This document shows, in pieces, positions 6,541 through 15,785 of a stretch of DNA of 64,000 bases. A program made the position numbers and the translations under genes. The first letter of the stretch is position 1; each line of letters begins with the position of its first letter. The notes beneath the pieces are model-generated. The model ran no database searches. It saw only the letters and a list, made by a program, of their open reading frames with translations, and had not been told where the DNA came from. The stretch spans positions 1 through 64,000 of the forward strand of contig ONLL01000007.1 of NCBI GenBank assembly GCA_900318685.1. The letters run 5' to 3'. The DNA is from an uncultured Prevotellaceae bacterium. GTDB taxonomy: Bacteria; Bacteroidota; Bacteroidia; Bacteroidales; Bacteroidaceae.

Positions 6541-8916
6541 ATGAAGACAAAGGCAATCTCTTTCCTGGCAATGATGACACTGGCCCTGGTGCCTTGTTCA
6601 AGAGCCAATGCACAGCAGCTCTTCGACAGCGGCTGGCAGTTTACCCGCAATGGGCAGACCATCATGGTAGATCTCCCCCACGACTGGGACATCTACGACG
6701 CTCCCGACCCTGCTACAGGTGCTACAGGGACGGGCGGCGGCTGGTTTGCAGGCGGCAAGGGGGAGTACAGGAAGATGTTTAAGACGCCAGGCAGTGACCT
6801 TGTGAAGCTGCACTTCGAGGGCGTCTATCAGAAGGCCGAAGTCTTCGTCAACGGACAGAAGGCAGGGCAGCACGGCTATGGCTACACGCCGTTCACTGTC
6901 GATGTGACACCTTATTTATATAAGGACAATCGCGACAACGAGGTGCTGGTGAAGGTGAACAATGCCGAGCAGCCCAACTGCCGCTGGTACTCCGGCTCAG
7001 GCATCTATCGTCATGTGTGGCTCCTGACGATGCCTGCCCTGCATATCGCTGAGAACGGAGTCTTCATCACCACTGAGGTTGCCTCTCGCTCAGCCAAAGT
7101 GAATGTCGAGGTGGAAGTGCAGAACGAGTCTGACGCCCAGCGGCAGGCGACTGTCTCAGTGAAAGGCTCAGAGGCTCAGAATGTCACCTTGAAAGCTGGC
7201 GAGCGCAAGAAGCTGGCTTTCACCTACACCATCGAGAACCCTCGTCTCTGGTCCCCCTCCGATCCCTATCTGTACACTGCTGAAGTCCAACTCTCAACTC
7301 AAGACTCTCAGGCTTCGAACAAACGTCTCTCAACTCTCAACTCTCAACTCTCAACTAAATTCGGCATTCGCTCCTTTTCGTTCGATGCTGAGAAGGGTTT
7401 CGTGCTCAATGGCAAGCCGCTGCTTATCAACGGAGCCTGCGTGCATCACGACGACGGCATCCTTGGGGCGATGGCCTTCGACGATGCTGAGATCCGCAAG
7501 GTGAGGCTGATGAAGGAGGCTGGCTTCAACCTCATCCGTACCTCTCACAACCCCACCACGAGGGCCTTCCTCGATGCCTGCGACTCGCTGGGTATGCTGG
7601 TCATCGACGAGGCTTTCGACGGTTGGCGCTCGCAGAAGAATCCCCACGACTACTCCACGATGATCGACTCGTGCTATCGTGAGGATATCCATGCGATGGT
7701 GCTGCGCGACCGCAATCATCCCAGCGTCATCTGCTGGAGCATAGGCAACGAGGTCATAGAGCGCAAGGAGCTGCGTGTTGTCACTACTGCCCGACAGCTG
7801 AAGCGGGCTATCCTCGAGTGCGACACCACGCGTCCTGTCACAGAGGCTCTCTGCGCCTGGGACAGCGACTGGGAGATCTACGACCCACACTTCGAGGTGC
7901 TCGATATTGGTGGCTACAACTATATGATCCATAAACACAAGGAAGACCACCAGCGTGTCCCCAGCCGAGTGATGTGGCAGACGGAGAGCTATCCTCGTGA
8001 TGCCTTCAGCAACTGGGCCATCGTCAACGACTATCCCTATGTCATAGGCGATATCGTGTGGACAGGCCTTGACTATCTGGGTGAGTCGGGCATAGGACGA
8101 TATTATTACGAGGGTGAGCGGCCAGGCGAACACTACGTGTCAGGCGGACAGCCCGACTGGCACGGAGCCTACTGCGGCGATGTCGATGTGACAGGATGGC
8201 GCAAGCCTATCAGCCACTATCGTGCGATGCTGTGGCGTGATGCTCCTTTGGCCTCCTCTGAAAGCACAGAGCTGGCCTATATGGCTGTCAGAGAGCCTGA
8301 CGGCTATCGTGGCAAGCTGCGTCATACCCAGTGGAGCGTATGGCCCACGTGGGAGTCGTGGACGTGGCCAGGATGGGAGGGCAAGCCCATCGAGGTGGAG
8401 GTCTATACCAAGGCGCCAGAGGTGACGCTTTATCTCAACGACAAGCTCGTGGGCACGAAGATTGTCGACCGCTCGACTGAGTTCAAGGCAGTGTTCAGGC
8501 TGCCCTATGAGCCTGGCAAGCTGGAGGCTAAGGTTAGTACAGGTGCTGCCAGCGTGGCTAGCTGCCAGTTGGAGACTGCTGGTGAGCCGGCACGACTGCG
8601 ACTCACTGCCGACACGCAGACGCTGAAGGCTGGAGGGCAGTCGCTGGCATTCATCACCGTTGAGGTAGTCGACAAAGCAGGGCGAGTATGTCCTGATGCC
8701 GCTATTCCCTGCGATGTCAGCGTCAGCGGACAGGCCGTTCTGATGGCTGCTGCCTCTGCCGACCTCAAGGATCGTGAGCCTTCCACATCGTCGCACGTCA
8801 CCACCTGGAAGGGGCGTGCCCTCATCGCCGTGCGCAGCACACAGAAGAAGGGTAGGGCGCAGGTCCGCATCAAGAGCAGTCTGCCCACTGCCGTCATCAA
8901 TGTCAATTCCAAATGA
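6541..8916 (+). CDS. Glycoside hydrolase family 2, beta-galactosidase-like, secreted
   Basis: The 791-residue protein has a signal peptide (to about residue 24) and the GH2 order: jelly-roll sugar-binding domain (DSGWQFTRNG, LPHDWD), immunoglobulin-like domain, then the catalytic barrel. The acid/base is E404 in SIGNEV and the probable nucleophile is E482 in WQTESYP. A C-terminal Ig-like domain (DUF4982-type, EVYTKAPEVTLYLND) completes it. It likely releases terminal beta-galactosyl or related residues in the periplasm. The Ig-like domain contains an odd low-complexity segment (LSTLNSQLST) encoded by CTCTCAA heptamers. The next gene begins 41 bp downstream. Confidence 0.92.
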   Translation: MKTKAISFLAMMTLALVPCSRANAQQLFDSGWQFTRNGQTIMVDLPHDWDIYDAPDPATGATGTGGGWFAGGKGEYRKMFKTPGSDLVKLHFEGVYQKAEVFVNGQKAGQHGYGYTPFTVDVTPYLYKDNRDNEVLVKVNNAEQPNCRWYSGSGIYRHVWLLTMPALHIAENGVFITTEVASRSAKVNVEVEVQNESDAQRQATVSVKGSEAQNVTLKAGERKKLAFTYTIENPRLWSPSDPYLYTAEVQLSTQDSQASNKRLSTLNSQLSTKFGIRSFSFDAEKGFVLNGKPLLINGACVHHDDGILGAMAFDDAEIRKVRLMKEAGFNLIRTSHNPTTRAFLDACDSLGMLVIDEAFDGWRSQKNPHDYSTMIDSCYREDIHAMVLRDRNHPSVICWSIGNEVIERKELRVVTTARQLKRAILECDTTRPVTEALCAWDSDWEIYDPHFEVLDIGGYNYMIHKHKEDHQRVPSRVMWQTESYPRDAFSNWAIVNDYPYVIGDIVWTGLDYLGESGIGRYYYEGERPGEHYVSGGQPDWHGAYCGDVDVTGWRKPISHYRAMLWRDAPLASSESTELAYMAVREPDGYRGKLRHTQWSVWPTWESWTWPGWEGKPIEVEVYTKAPEVTLYLNDKLVGTKIVDRSTEFKAVFRLPYEPGKLEAKVSTGAASVASCQLETAGEPARLRLTADTQTLKAGGQSLAFITVEVVDKAGRVCPDAAIPCDVSVSGQAVLMAAASADLKDREPSTSSHVTTWKGRALIAVRSTQKKGRAQVRIKSSLPTAVINVNSK
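7291..7354 (+). repeat. CTCTCAA heptanucleotide repeats inside the GH2 gene
   Basis: One CTCTCAA unit lies at 7291-7297 and four perfect tandem units at 7327-7354. Seven is not a multiple of three, so gain or loss of one unit would shift the reading frame. Confidence 0.75.
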
Positions 8917-8957
8917 CGCAGGCTCAGCGTTGCCAAGCAAGCTAGTCTCAGGGAACT

Positions 8958-9536
8958 ATGCTCAGGGATTTTATTGCCATCGACTTCGAGACAGCCAACC
9001 AGGAGCCGTCGAGCGTATGCTCAGTGGGGGCAGTCTTAGTGCACGACGCCCAGGTGGCCGACTCGTTCTACAGCCTTATCCAGCCTGAGCCCAACTACTA
9101 CAGCTATTTCTGTCAGCGCGTGCATGGGTTGAGCCAGCAGGATACTGACGATGCGCCTATCTTCCCCCGTGTGTGGCAGCTGCTGGGAGAGCGCGTAGCT
9201 GATGTGTTCTTTCCTGACCTGCCGTCAGTGCCCCAAGATTCTTCAGCGTGTTCCTCTCGGTGGGTGACAGAAGAATTGTTGTGGCCCCCTCTCGTGGCAC
9301 ATAATGCCCGCTTCGACGAGGGATGCCTGAAAGCCGTGTTCAGGGTCTACCAGATGGACTATCCAGACTATCTTTTCTACGATACGCTGGCTGCCTCGCG
9401 CCGACAGCTGGGCTGCTCGCTGCCCAACCACCAGCTGCAGACCGTTGCTGCTGCCTGTGGCTACGACCTGAGGCATCATCATCATGCCCTTGCCGATGCC
9501 GAGGCCTGTGCTGCCATAGCCCTCTGCCTCTTGTGA
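8958..9536 (+). CDS. DEDD-family 3'-5' exonuclease (DNA polymerase III epsilon-like)
   Basis: The 192-residue protein carries Exo I (AIDFETAN, D9 and E11), Exo II (LVAHNARFD) and Exo III (HHALADAEA), the pattern of DEDDh exonucleases. It is short, with no polymerase or BRCT part, so it is a stand-alone nuclease rather than a replicative subunit. Two histidine-rich residues before Exo III (HHHHAL) are notable but fit the catalytic histidine region. It begins 41 bp after GH2 and could ride on that transcript. Its physiological substrate is unknown. Confidence 0.85.
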   Translation: MLRDFIAIDFETANQEPSSVCSVGAVLVHDAQVADSFYSLIQPEPNYYSYFCQRVHGLSQQDTDDAPIFPRVWQLLGERVADVFFPDLPSVPQDSSACSSRWVTEELLWPPLVAHNARFDEGCLKAVFRVYQMDYPDYLFYDTLAASRRQLGCSLPNHQLQTVAAACGYDLRHHHHALADAEACAAIALCLL

Positions 9537-9587
9537 GGTTAAGAGGTGTAGTTGGGAAGGGAAGTTGACTTGCAGCCGACTCCCGAT

Positions 9588-9706
9588 TTTGTAACATTGA
9601 CTTTGTCTTATGTAACATTAGTAATTGTTCTTGACATATTTGGCTTTTGGTTGTCTGTTTTGTACAAAAATAGCTTTCATTCCCCTTTGCTTTGATCAAA
9701 ATAGAC
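9588..9706 (+). repeat. Dispersed intergenic element, copy 1
   Basis: Two TGTAACAT words (9590-9597, 9611-9618) lie 21 bp apart. They are followed by AGTAATT, a GTCTG-flanked TTTTGTACAAAA palindrome (9658-9669) and a TTTGATCAAA palindrome (9691-9700). The same ordered set, with the same 21-bp spacing, occurs inverted at 43164-43282. Confidence 0.6.
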
Positions 9707-9730
9707 CACGGTGGTTTGCGTTTTTTTTCG

Positions 9731-9738
9731 TAAATTTG
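9731..9738 (+). promoter_or_regulatory. Probable -7 box for the LRR gene array
   Basis: TAAATTTG matches TAnnTTTG and lies 92 bp before the first LRR gene. TTTG occurs upstream, but at 12 bp rather than the usual ~20 bp, so activation by a regulator is possible. Confidence 0.4.
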
Positions 9739-9829
9739 CAAACGGAAACGATATTGCCTATAATATAGGTACGCGCAACCCCGTCTCGTTGATGCCAAAA
9801 GACGATAATAAACCAAAAAATCATAGATT

Positions 9830-12800
9830 GTGAAAAAGTTCAGATTACTACTGGCCGCTATGCTGGCCTTCGTGTTCAACTCAGGAGTGTGGGCACAGAC
9901 AACATTCACTTATGGTGCTAATACCTATGAGATTTCCTCTGGAACCCGTGAGGTGACGCTTGTTGAGATTGGCCAAGGAACGGCTAATGCGGATATTCCC
10001 GAAACAGTGACTTACAATAGTGTGCCTTATACGGTGACTGCAATTACTGGTAACGTCGTTGAGAGATGTAAAGGTGACCTTAAGACAGTTAAATTGCCGA
10101 ACACACTTAAATCCTTTTATGGTTTAGACTCTAATAATAGGTTCATTAGTCCATTTACTGGTTGCACGGGACTCACGACTGTGAATATGTCCAATTGTAC
10201 GGCGTTGACCTGGTTGGAGAGGAATGCTTTTCTGGATTTGACCAGTCTTACCACAGTCCAACTGCCAACAACAATAACGCATATAGTAGACGGAGCGTTT
10301 TCTGGTTGTACAAATCTTAAGAACATCAATTTGAGCAAATTAAAGCAAATCGATGAATTTGCATTTGACGGATGTGAAAAGCTGGATAACATAAGTCTCT
10401 CTTCAGCGACAATCGGGGAGAATGCTTTTTGTGATTGTAAAGGGTTGAAATCTTTATCTCTCACAGGTTGTACTTTGGGGCAGTATGCTTTCTCTGGCTG
10501 TACTATGCTTCAGAACCTGACGATGTCAGGCATTGTATTCATATCGAAAGGCTGTTTCCAGGATTGCGTAAACCTGCAAAGCATTTCTTTGCCAGCCTCA
10601 TTGTGTTATATGGATGAAAACGCTTTCAACGGTACTGAATTAAAGCACATTTATTGTACGGGCAGCGGTGTGGTTAACGCTCATCCAAGGTTTTATCCTG
10701 ATGCATCGGACGTGACGGTGCACGTGCCTTGTGGATATGCATCGTTGTATAAAAAAATGTCTGTTTGGAATAATGCTGCATTCACCTTCAAGGAGTCGGG
10801 CAACCTGACGCTGAATGTGTCGGCAGGGGAGAGCAACGGGCAGGTCAGTGTGCAGGCTGGCAGCCAAACTTGGACGATTCCTGCTGCTGGAGGCGAGCTG
10901 ACACAGACGGTGGAGGTTCCTCAAAATGTGAAGGTGACCGTTCCCAAGCAGTACTTCAACAAGATTCTGGTCAATGGTGCTGACATGACGAGCAGCCTCA
11001 CGTCGACTGTTTCTGGAAACAACAAGACCTTTACGTTGACCGAGTTTACGGAGACGATCAATATCCAAGTCCTGTTCAATACGATTCCTTACGACCAGCT
11101 GACCTTCTTCTTCTCAGGCGACAACAGCGTCGCTACTACTTTCGAATACGGCTCAACCTCAACCAGTGTTGCACCTGGAACATCGCAAAAAACGATTACA
11201 GGCTTGACAGGTATCAGTGAAGTGAGGGCATACTTCAAGACCGTCAACAAACCAACGGTCTATCATGGCAGCACCAATTGGAGCGACAGGCTCGAATATC
11301 TTTCATCAGAAGGAAAGTACAAGCTCGCCATCAACACCAGCGAGCTCGCCACGGATGTCTTCACGGTTGTATTCCCGATACCAGCAGATGCCGGTACCTA
11401 CATCACTTTCGCCGACAATACTGTGAAGCAACTCTGCATCGCCCACTGGGATACGAATGGCGACGGAAAGTTGAGCGAGGCTGAGGCTGCCCAAGTGACG
11501 TCGTTGCTGGATTCGGACAACAATTCTGTGTTCCAAGGAAATCAGAACATCACTTCGTTCGATGAATTCAAATACTTTACAGGACTGACGACTATCCCTA
11601 GCAGCGCATTCTCGGAGTGTAAGCAATTGCAGTCAATCACCCTTCCAGCAACCATCCGAAAGATTGAGAACTTAGCGTTTTATGATTGCAACTCTCTGAA
11701 GGGGATAACTCTCCCTGAGGGGCTGACGGAGATCGGTGAATGGGTATTCTGCAAAACCCAAATGGAAACCTTCTATCTGCCCAAGAATGTGACTAGCATT
11801 GGAAGATGCATACTCTCAATGAATGATAATCTGATTAGCATCGTCGTGTCGCCGGAGAACCAGAAGTTTGACTCGCGCAATGGCTGCAACGCCATCATCA
11901 GGAAGAATGTTGGAAGCACACCCTCGTTAGTGATAGGCTGCCGCTACACCATGATCCCTGAAGATGTGGTGAACATCAGTTATGGTGCTTTTGAAGGAAC
12001 AAAGGGTCTGTCGAAAATCATCCTGCCAGCATCAGTAAATTATATCGCTGAAAACGCTTTCAATTCCTGCCAGGATTTGACATCTGTCGTCTCAATGACT
12101 GTCAGACCATCATTTCTGTCAGTGGATTTTGGTAACCCCTTTGCAAATATTTCCCCCAACTGCGTCCTCACCGTGCCCGCTGGCAAGAAGCAGACTTATG
12201 TTGATGCAGGATGGACTACCAAGGAGACTGATGCGAGCGGATTGTTCCTGAAGATAGTGGAAGATCCTAGTCTGAATAATGAGCTCATTGAGTTTGCAGA
12301 TCCCAACGTGAAAGCCATCTGCTTAGCTAACTGGGATACTGATGGTGACGGAAAATTCTCGAAGGCAGAGGCCGCCGCCGTGACGAGTATCGGAACGAAG
12401 TTTACGTCCAATACCACGATAACCTCATTTGATGAGCTGCAGTACTTCACGTCGCTGACCACCTTGGAGCAGAATGCTTTCTCAGGCTGCAATAAATTGA
12501 CCTCGATAAAGTTCCCCAGCAGTTTGAAGACGATAAAAGCTTCTGCCTTCCAGATGTGTACTTCACTGAAGAATATCACCCTACCCGAAGGACTGGAATT
12601 CTTGTCCGGCAGCACCTTCGTCTGGTGTAGCGAAATGACCAGGCTCCTCATTCCTGGCAGTGTGACTTCTATCACAGGAAGTCCAATTATCTACAGTCCG
12701 AATGTCAGTTCTATCGTTGTTGACGATAGTAATGGAAACTATGACTCTCGCAATGGCTGCAATGCCATTATCTCCACCTCTACCAACGAATTAATAGCTG

Positions 12801-13816
12801 GTTGCAAAAACACGATCATCCCTGAAGACGTGGTATCTATAGGTGTCAATGCCTTCTTCGGTAATTCAGGCTTGACCAGCATCGTATTGCCTTCCAGCAT
12901 AACGGATATTGGAGACAATGCTTTCAATAGTTGCTCATCGCTGGAATATGTAATATGCAAGATGACTACTCCTCTCGACATCATGACAAAGAGCGGTGTC
13001 TTCTCAGGCATCAATAGCAACTGCGTTCTCACCGTTCCTGCAGGTACGAAAGAAGCCTACATCAATGCCGGTTGGACAACGGACATCTTCAAGGGCGGCA
13101 TTGTGGAGGCTGAAGGTGACAAGCTCATAGCTCTGCTCGCACCTGGTAACGGTGAAGACATGCTAATCATTAATAGCGAAGGTGACATCCTTTATTGGGG
13201 CCATGAAACGGAAATGCTTGAATTGACCAAAGGTGGCAGCTACAAAGTGCTTGTAACAAACTCCAATTCCTATTACAATGACCTGCATCTCTACGTGAAT
13301 GGCAATGACCGAACTGATGAACTAGCACTCGACCCAGTATATAACAGGTTAGTTTTGAACCTGGAAAATGTCACGGAGAACATTTTTGTTAAAGCGAACT
13401 ATATCGACAAGCAGTGGAGTGTGCCTGTGGTTGTTTCTACTGGCGGTAAGATTATTGCCCATTTCACTGATACGAACGGCGAAGAGTCGAGTAACACATT
13501 ATTTGAAGGAACAGTCGCCAGCGTCGGCGGTATCAAGCCCAGTACTCCCATCACCTTCACCTTCCAGTCTGAGCAAGGCTATGAACTGGGGCTGGTGTTC
13601 TGCGACTATAATCGCATGAATACCGAAGAAGTGCAACTCCAAACTGACGGCACATATCAGTTTGTGCTGCCTGCCGACCAGGTCGTGAACGAAAAGACCA
13701 CCGTGGTAGCCCTCTTCAAGAAGACCGGCACTAACCCCAACTACGACGTCAACGGCGACGGCTTTGTGACCATCACCGATGCCGTGCTCATCGTGAATGA
13801 GATCTTGGGACAGTAA
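9830..13816 (+). CDS. BspA-type leucine-rich-repeat surface protein with dockerin-like tail
   Basis: The protein has 1328 residues and starts at a GTG giving a good signal peptide (MKKFRLLLAAMLAF, ending WAQ). Three blocks of LRR_5-type repeats (pattern ITxIxxxAFxGCxxLxxIxLP) occupy roughly residues 45-310, 555-810 and 850-1080. A beta-rich segment follows the first block. An EF-hand-like WDTNGDGKLS/WDTDGDGKFS segment precedes the second and third blocks at D541 and D836. Residues 1306-1328 form one dockerin-like calcium loop (DVNGDGFVTITDAV). Such proteins sit outside the cell and are implicated in adhesion. The last ~130 residues nearly duplicate those of the next gene. Confidence 0.9.
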   Translation: MKKFRLLLAAMLAFVFNSGVWAQTTFTYGANTYEISSGTREVTLVEIGQGTANADIPETVTYNSVPYTVTAITGNVVERCKGDLKTVKLPNTLKSFYGLDSNNRFISPFTGCTGLTTVNMSNCTALTWLERNAFLDLTSLTTVQLPTTITHIVDGAFSGCTNLKNINLSKLKQIDEFAFDGCEKLDNISLSSATIGENAFCDCKGLKSLSLTGCTLGQYAFSGCTMLQNLTMSGIVFISKGCFQDCVNLQSISLPASLCYMDENAFNGTELKHIYCTGSGVVNAHPRFYPDASDVTVHVPCGYASLYKKMSVWNNAAFTFKESGNLTLNVSAGESNGQVSVQAGSQTWTIPAAGGELTQTVEVPQNVKVTVPKQYFNKILVNGADMTSSLTSTVSGNNKTFTLTEFTETINIQVLFNTIPYDQLTFFFSGDNSVATTFEYGSTSTSVAPGTSQKTITGLTGISEVRAYFKTVNKPTVYHGSTNWSDRLEYLSSEGKYKLAINTSELATDVFTVVFPIPADAGTYITFADNTVKQLCIAHWDTNGDGKLSEAEAAQVTSLLDSDNNSVFQGNQNITSFDEFKYFTGLTTIPSSAFSECKQLQSITLPATIRKIENLAFYDCNSLKGITLPEGLTEIGEWVFCKTQMETFYLPKNVTSIGRCILSMNDNLISIVVSPENQKFDSRNGCNAIIRKNVGSTPSLVIGCRYTMIPEDVVNISYGAFEGTKGLSKIILPASVNYIAENAFNSCQDLTSVVSMTVRPSFLSVDFGNPFANISPNCVLTVPAGKKQTYVDAGWTTKETDASGLFLKIVEDPSLNNELIEFADPNVKAICLANWDTDGDGKFSKAEAAAVTSIGTKFTSNTTITSFDELQYFTSLTTLEQNAFSGCNKLTSIKFPSSLKTIKASAFQMCTSLKNITLPEGLEFLSGSTFVWCSEMTRLLIPGSVTSITGSPIIYSPNVSSIVVDDSNGNYDSRNGCNAIISTSTNELIAGCKNTIIPEDVVSIGVNAFFGNSGLTSIVLPSSITDIGDNAFNSCSSLEYVICKMTTPLDIMTKSGVFSGINSNCVLTVPAGTKEAYINAGWTTDIFKGGIVEAEGDKLIALLAPGNGEDMLIINSEGDILYWGHETEMLELTKGGSYKVLVTNSNSYYNDLHLYVNGNDRTDELALDPVYNRLVLNLENVTENIFVKANYIDKQWSVPVVVSTGGKIIAHFTDTNGEESSNTLFEGTVASVGGIKPSTPITFTFQSEQGYELGLVFCDYNRMNTEEVQLQTDGTYQFVLPADQVVNEKTTVVALFKKTGTNPNYDVNGDGFVTITDAVLIVNEILGQ

Positions 13817-13821
13817 AGACA

Positions 13822-13886
13822 ACCCCACCCCCTACCCCCTCCCGAGCGGGAGGGGAGTTTGGGAGGGGACTTGATTGGCTTCAACA
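13822..13886. repeat. GC-rich intergenic palindrome, copy A
   Basis: An 8-bp stem (CCCCTCCC/GGGAGGGG) with GAGC loop spans 13836-13855, followed by AGTTTGGGAGGGGACTTGAT. A nearly identical copy follows the next gene at 15704-15770. It occupies the spacer and 5' leader between the first two LRR genes. Confidence 0.75.
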
Positions 13887-13900
13887 AATAACAAAAGCAG

Positions 13901-15703
13901 ATGAAAAAGATCAGATTACTACTGGCCGCTATGCTGGCCTTCGTGTTCACAACAGGAGTGTGGGCACAAACGAAAGAGGCGTATGCCGAGGTCTCCACTG
14001 ATGGTACAACCCTGACGTTCTACTACAATGCGAACAGGTTGGAGTGCAAGGGAGAGACTTACGATCTTACCTGGGATAATAATGTCCCGGGCTGGTACGA
14101 AGAATATGGTTCAACCATCGCTACGGCCACTTTCGATATATCGTTCGATTATTATTACGAACTTACCAACATTCATGATATGTTTGCTGGGCTTTCAAAG
14201 CTTTATACTATCAATCATCTAGAATACCTACACACAGACAAAGTTACTAATATGGCAGGCCTATTCGCAGAGTGCGAAAGTTTGACAAGCCTCAACCTAT
14301 CAAGCTTCAACACATCGCAGGTAACTGACATGTCTTACATGTTCTACGGTTGCAAAAGTTTGAGAAGCCTCAACCTATCCAGCTTCAACACATCGCAGGT
14401 AACTGACATGTCTTACATGTTCTACGGTTGCGAATATTTAGAAAGCCTTCACCTGTCCAACTTCGACACATCGCAGGTGACTGCCATGTCTAACATGTTC
14501 AATTATTGCAAGTATCTAACAAGCATCAACCTGTCGAGCTTTAACACGTCGAAAGTGACAGATATGACTGGCCTGTTCGCAGGTTGCGAATCTTTGACAA
14601 GTCTCAACCTGTCCAGCTTCAACACGTCAAAAGTGACTGGTATGAGTCAATTGTTCCACAATTGCCAGTCTTTAACAAGCCTTGACCTATCCAAGTTCAA
14701 TACATCGCAGGTGAAAGTAATGGACTTCCTTTTTAGTGGTTGCAAATCTTTGACGAGCCTCAACTTGTCCAACTTTGATACGTCTGAGGTGACCAGTATG
14801 TATCAAATGTTCGCAGATTGCTCGAATCTGAAGAGTATCGTCTGCGATGATGACTGGAAAATGGGGAAAATGGGACCGAATAATTCGGTCAGAATGTTCT
14901 ATAATTGTAGAAGCCTAGTGGGAGCCGTCAGCTATAGTGACAGCAATGCCAACGACGTCACCTTTGCCAACCCCTCTACAGGCTACTTCACGAGACAGGA
15001 ACCTGAGCCTCAGATGCTGGTGGCTGCGCTCGTTCCTTCCAACGGTGAGTACCTGATGTTTGAGGGTGGGGACAGTGACAATAACCTCAGTTCGAATTCG
15101 CGGCTCGTCCGGTTTCCGAAGGGCAGCGATCTTGTGATCTCACCTTCTAATACGTTTCCCGGTAGCGTTGTAGTCCATCTATATATCAACGGTGAAGACC
15201 GTATCAACGACCTCGTTGACGGTGAGTATGGAGACAAGGAGCTCCATCTGCAGAATGTCGCTGAGGATATCCTAGTAGAAGCGAAATATGTCGACAAGCA
15301 GTGGAGTGTGCCTGTGGTTGCTTCTGCTGGCGGAACTATTAAAGCCCTTTTCACTGGTACGAACGGCGTAGAGCAGGTCCGCACATTACTTGAAGGAACA
15401 GTCGCCACCTTTGACGATATCAAGCCCGGTACTGACATTACCTTCACCTTCCAGCCTGAGCAAGGCTATGAACTGGGACTGGTGTTCTGCAACTATAATC
15501 GCATGGATACCGAAGAAGTGCAACTCCAAACTGACGGCACATATCAGTTTGTGCTGCCTGCCGACCAGGTCGTGAGCAGAAAGACCACCGTAGTAGCCCT
15601 ATACAAGAAGACAGGCACTAACCCGAGCTACGACGTCAACGGCGACGGCTTTGTGACCATCACCGATGCCGTGCTCATCGTGAACGAGATACTGAACCAA
15701 TAA
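13901..15703 (+). CDS. BspA-type LRR surface protein (DUF285 repeats) with dockerin-like tail
   Basis: The 600-residue protein has a signal peptide nearly identical to that of its upstream neighbour. Residues ~85-320 contain about nine DUF285-type repeats of ~25 residues (LTSLNLSSFNTSQVTDMSYMF), nearly identical at the DNA level, so the gene is prone to repeat-number change. Residues ~370-575 match the C-terminal half-module of the preceding protein. The tail is a single dockerin-like loop (DVNGDGFVTITDAV). Surface location and an adhesive role are inferred from the family. Confidence 0.9.
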   Translation: MKKIRLLLAAMLAFVFTTGVWAQTKEAYAEVSTDGTTLTFYYNANRLECKGETYDLTWDNNVPGWYEEYGSTIATATFDISFDYYYELTNIHDMFAGLSKLYTINHLEYLHTDKVTNMAGLFAECESLTSLNLSSFNTSQVTDMSYMFYGCKSLRSLNLSSFNTSQVTDMSYMFYGCEYLESLHLSNFDTSQVTAMSNMFNYCKYLTSINLSSFNTSKVTDMTGLFAGCESLTSLNLSSFNTSKVTGMSQLFHNCQSLTSLDLSKFNTSQVKVMDFLFSGCKSLTSLNLSNFDTSEVTSMYQMFADCSNLKSIVCDDDWKMGKMGPNNSVRMFYNCRSLVGAVSYSDSNANDVTFANPSTGYFTRQEPEPQMLVAALVPSNGEYLMFEGGDSDNNLSSNSRLVRFPKGSDLVISPSNTFPGSVVVHLYINGEDRINDLVDGEYGDKELHLQNVAEDILVEAKYVDKQWSVPVVASAGGTIKALFTGTNGVEQVRTLLEGTVATFDDIKPGTDITFTFQPEQGYELGLVFCNYNRMDTEEVQLQTDGTYQFVLPADQVVSRKTTVVALYKKTGTNPSYDVNGDGFVTITDAVLIVNEILNQ

Positions 15704-15770
15704 CCCACCCCCAACCCCTCCCGAGCGGGAGGGGAGTTTGGGAGGGGACTTGATTAGCTTCAACAAAGAA
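15704..15770. repeat. GC-rich intergenic palindrome, copy B
   Basis: The CCCCTCCC/GGGAGGGG stem with GAGC loop lies at 15715-15734. The copy matches copy A over ~65 bp, including the GATTAGCTTCAACAAA leader (GATTGGCTTCAACAAA in copy A). Confidence 0.75.
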
Positions 15771-15785
15771 CAAAAAACATAGATA

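Noticed and set aside
14280-14830. Regular ~75-bp DNA repeats considered as a CRISPR array
   Set aside because: The repeats are in frame, encode DUF285 leucine-rich repeats and have no unique spacers.
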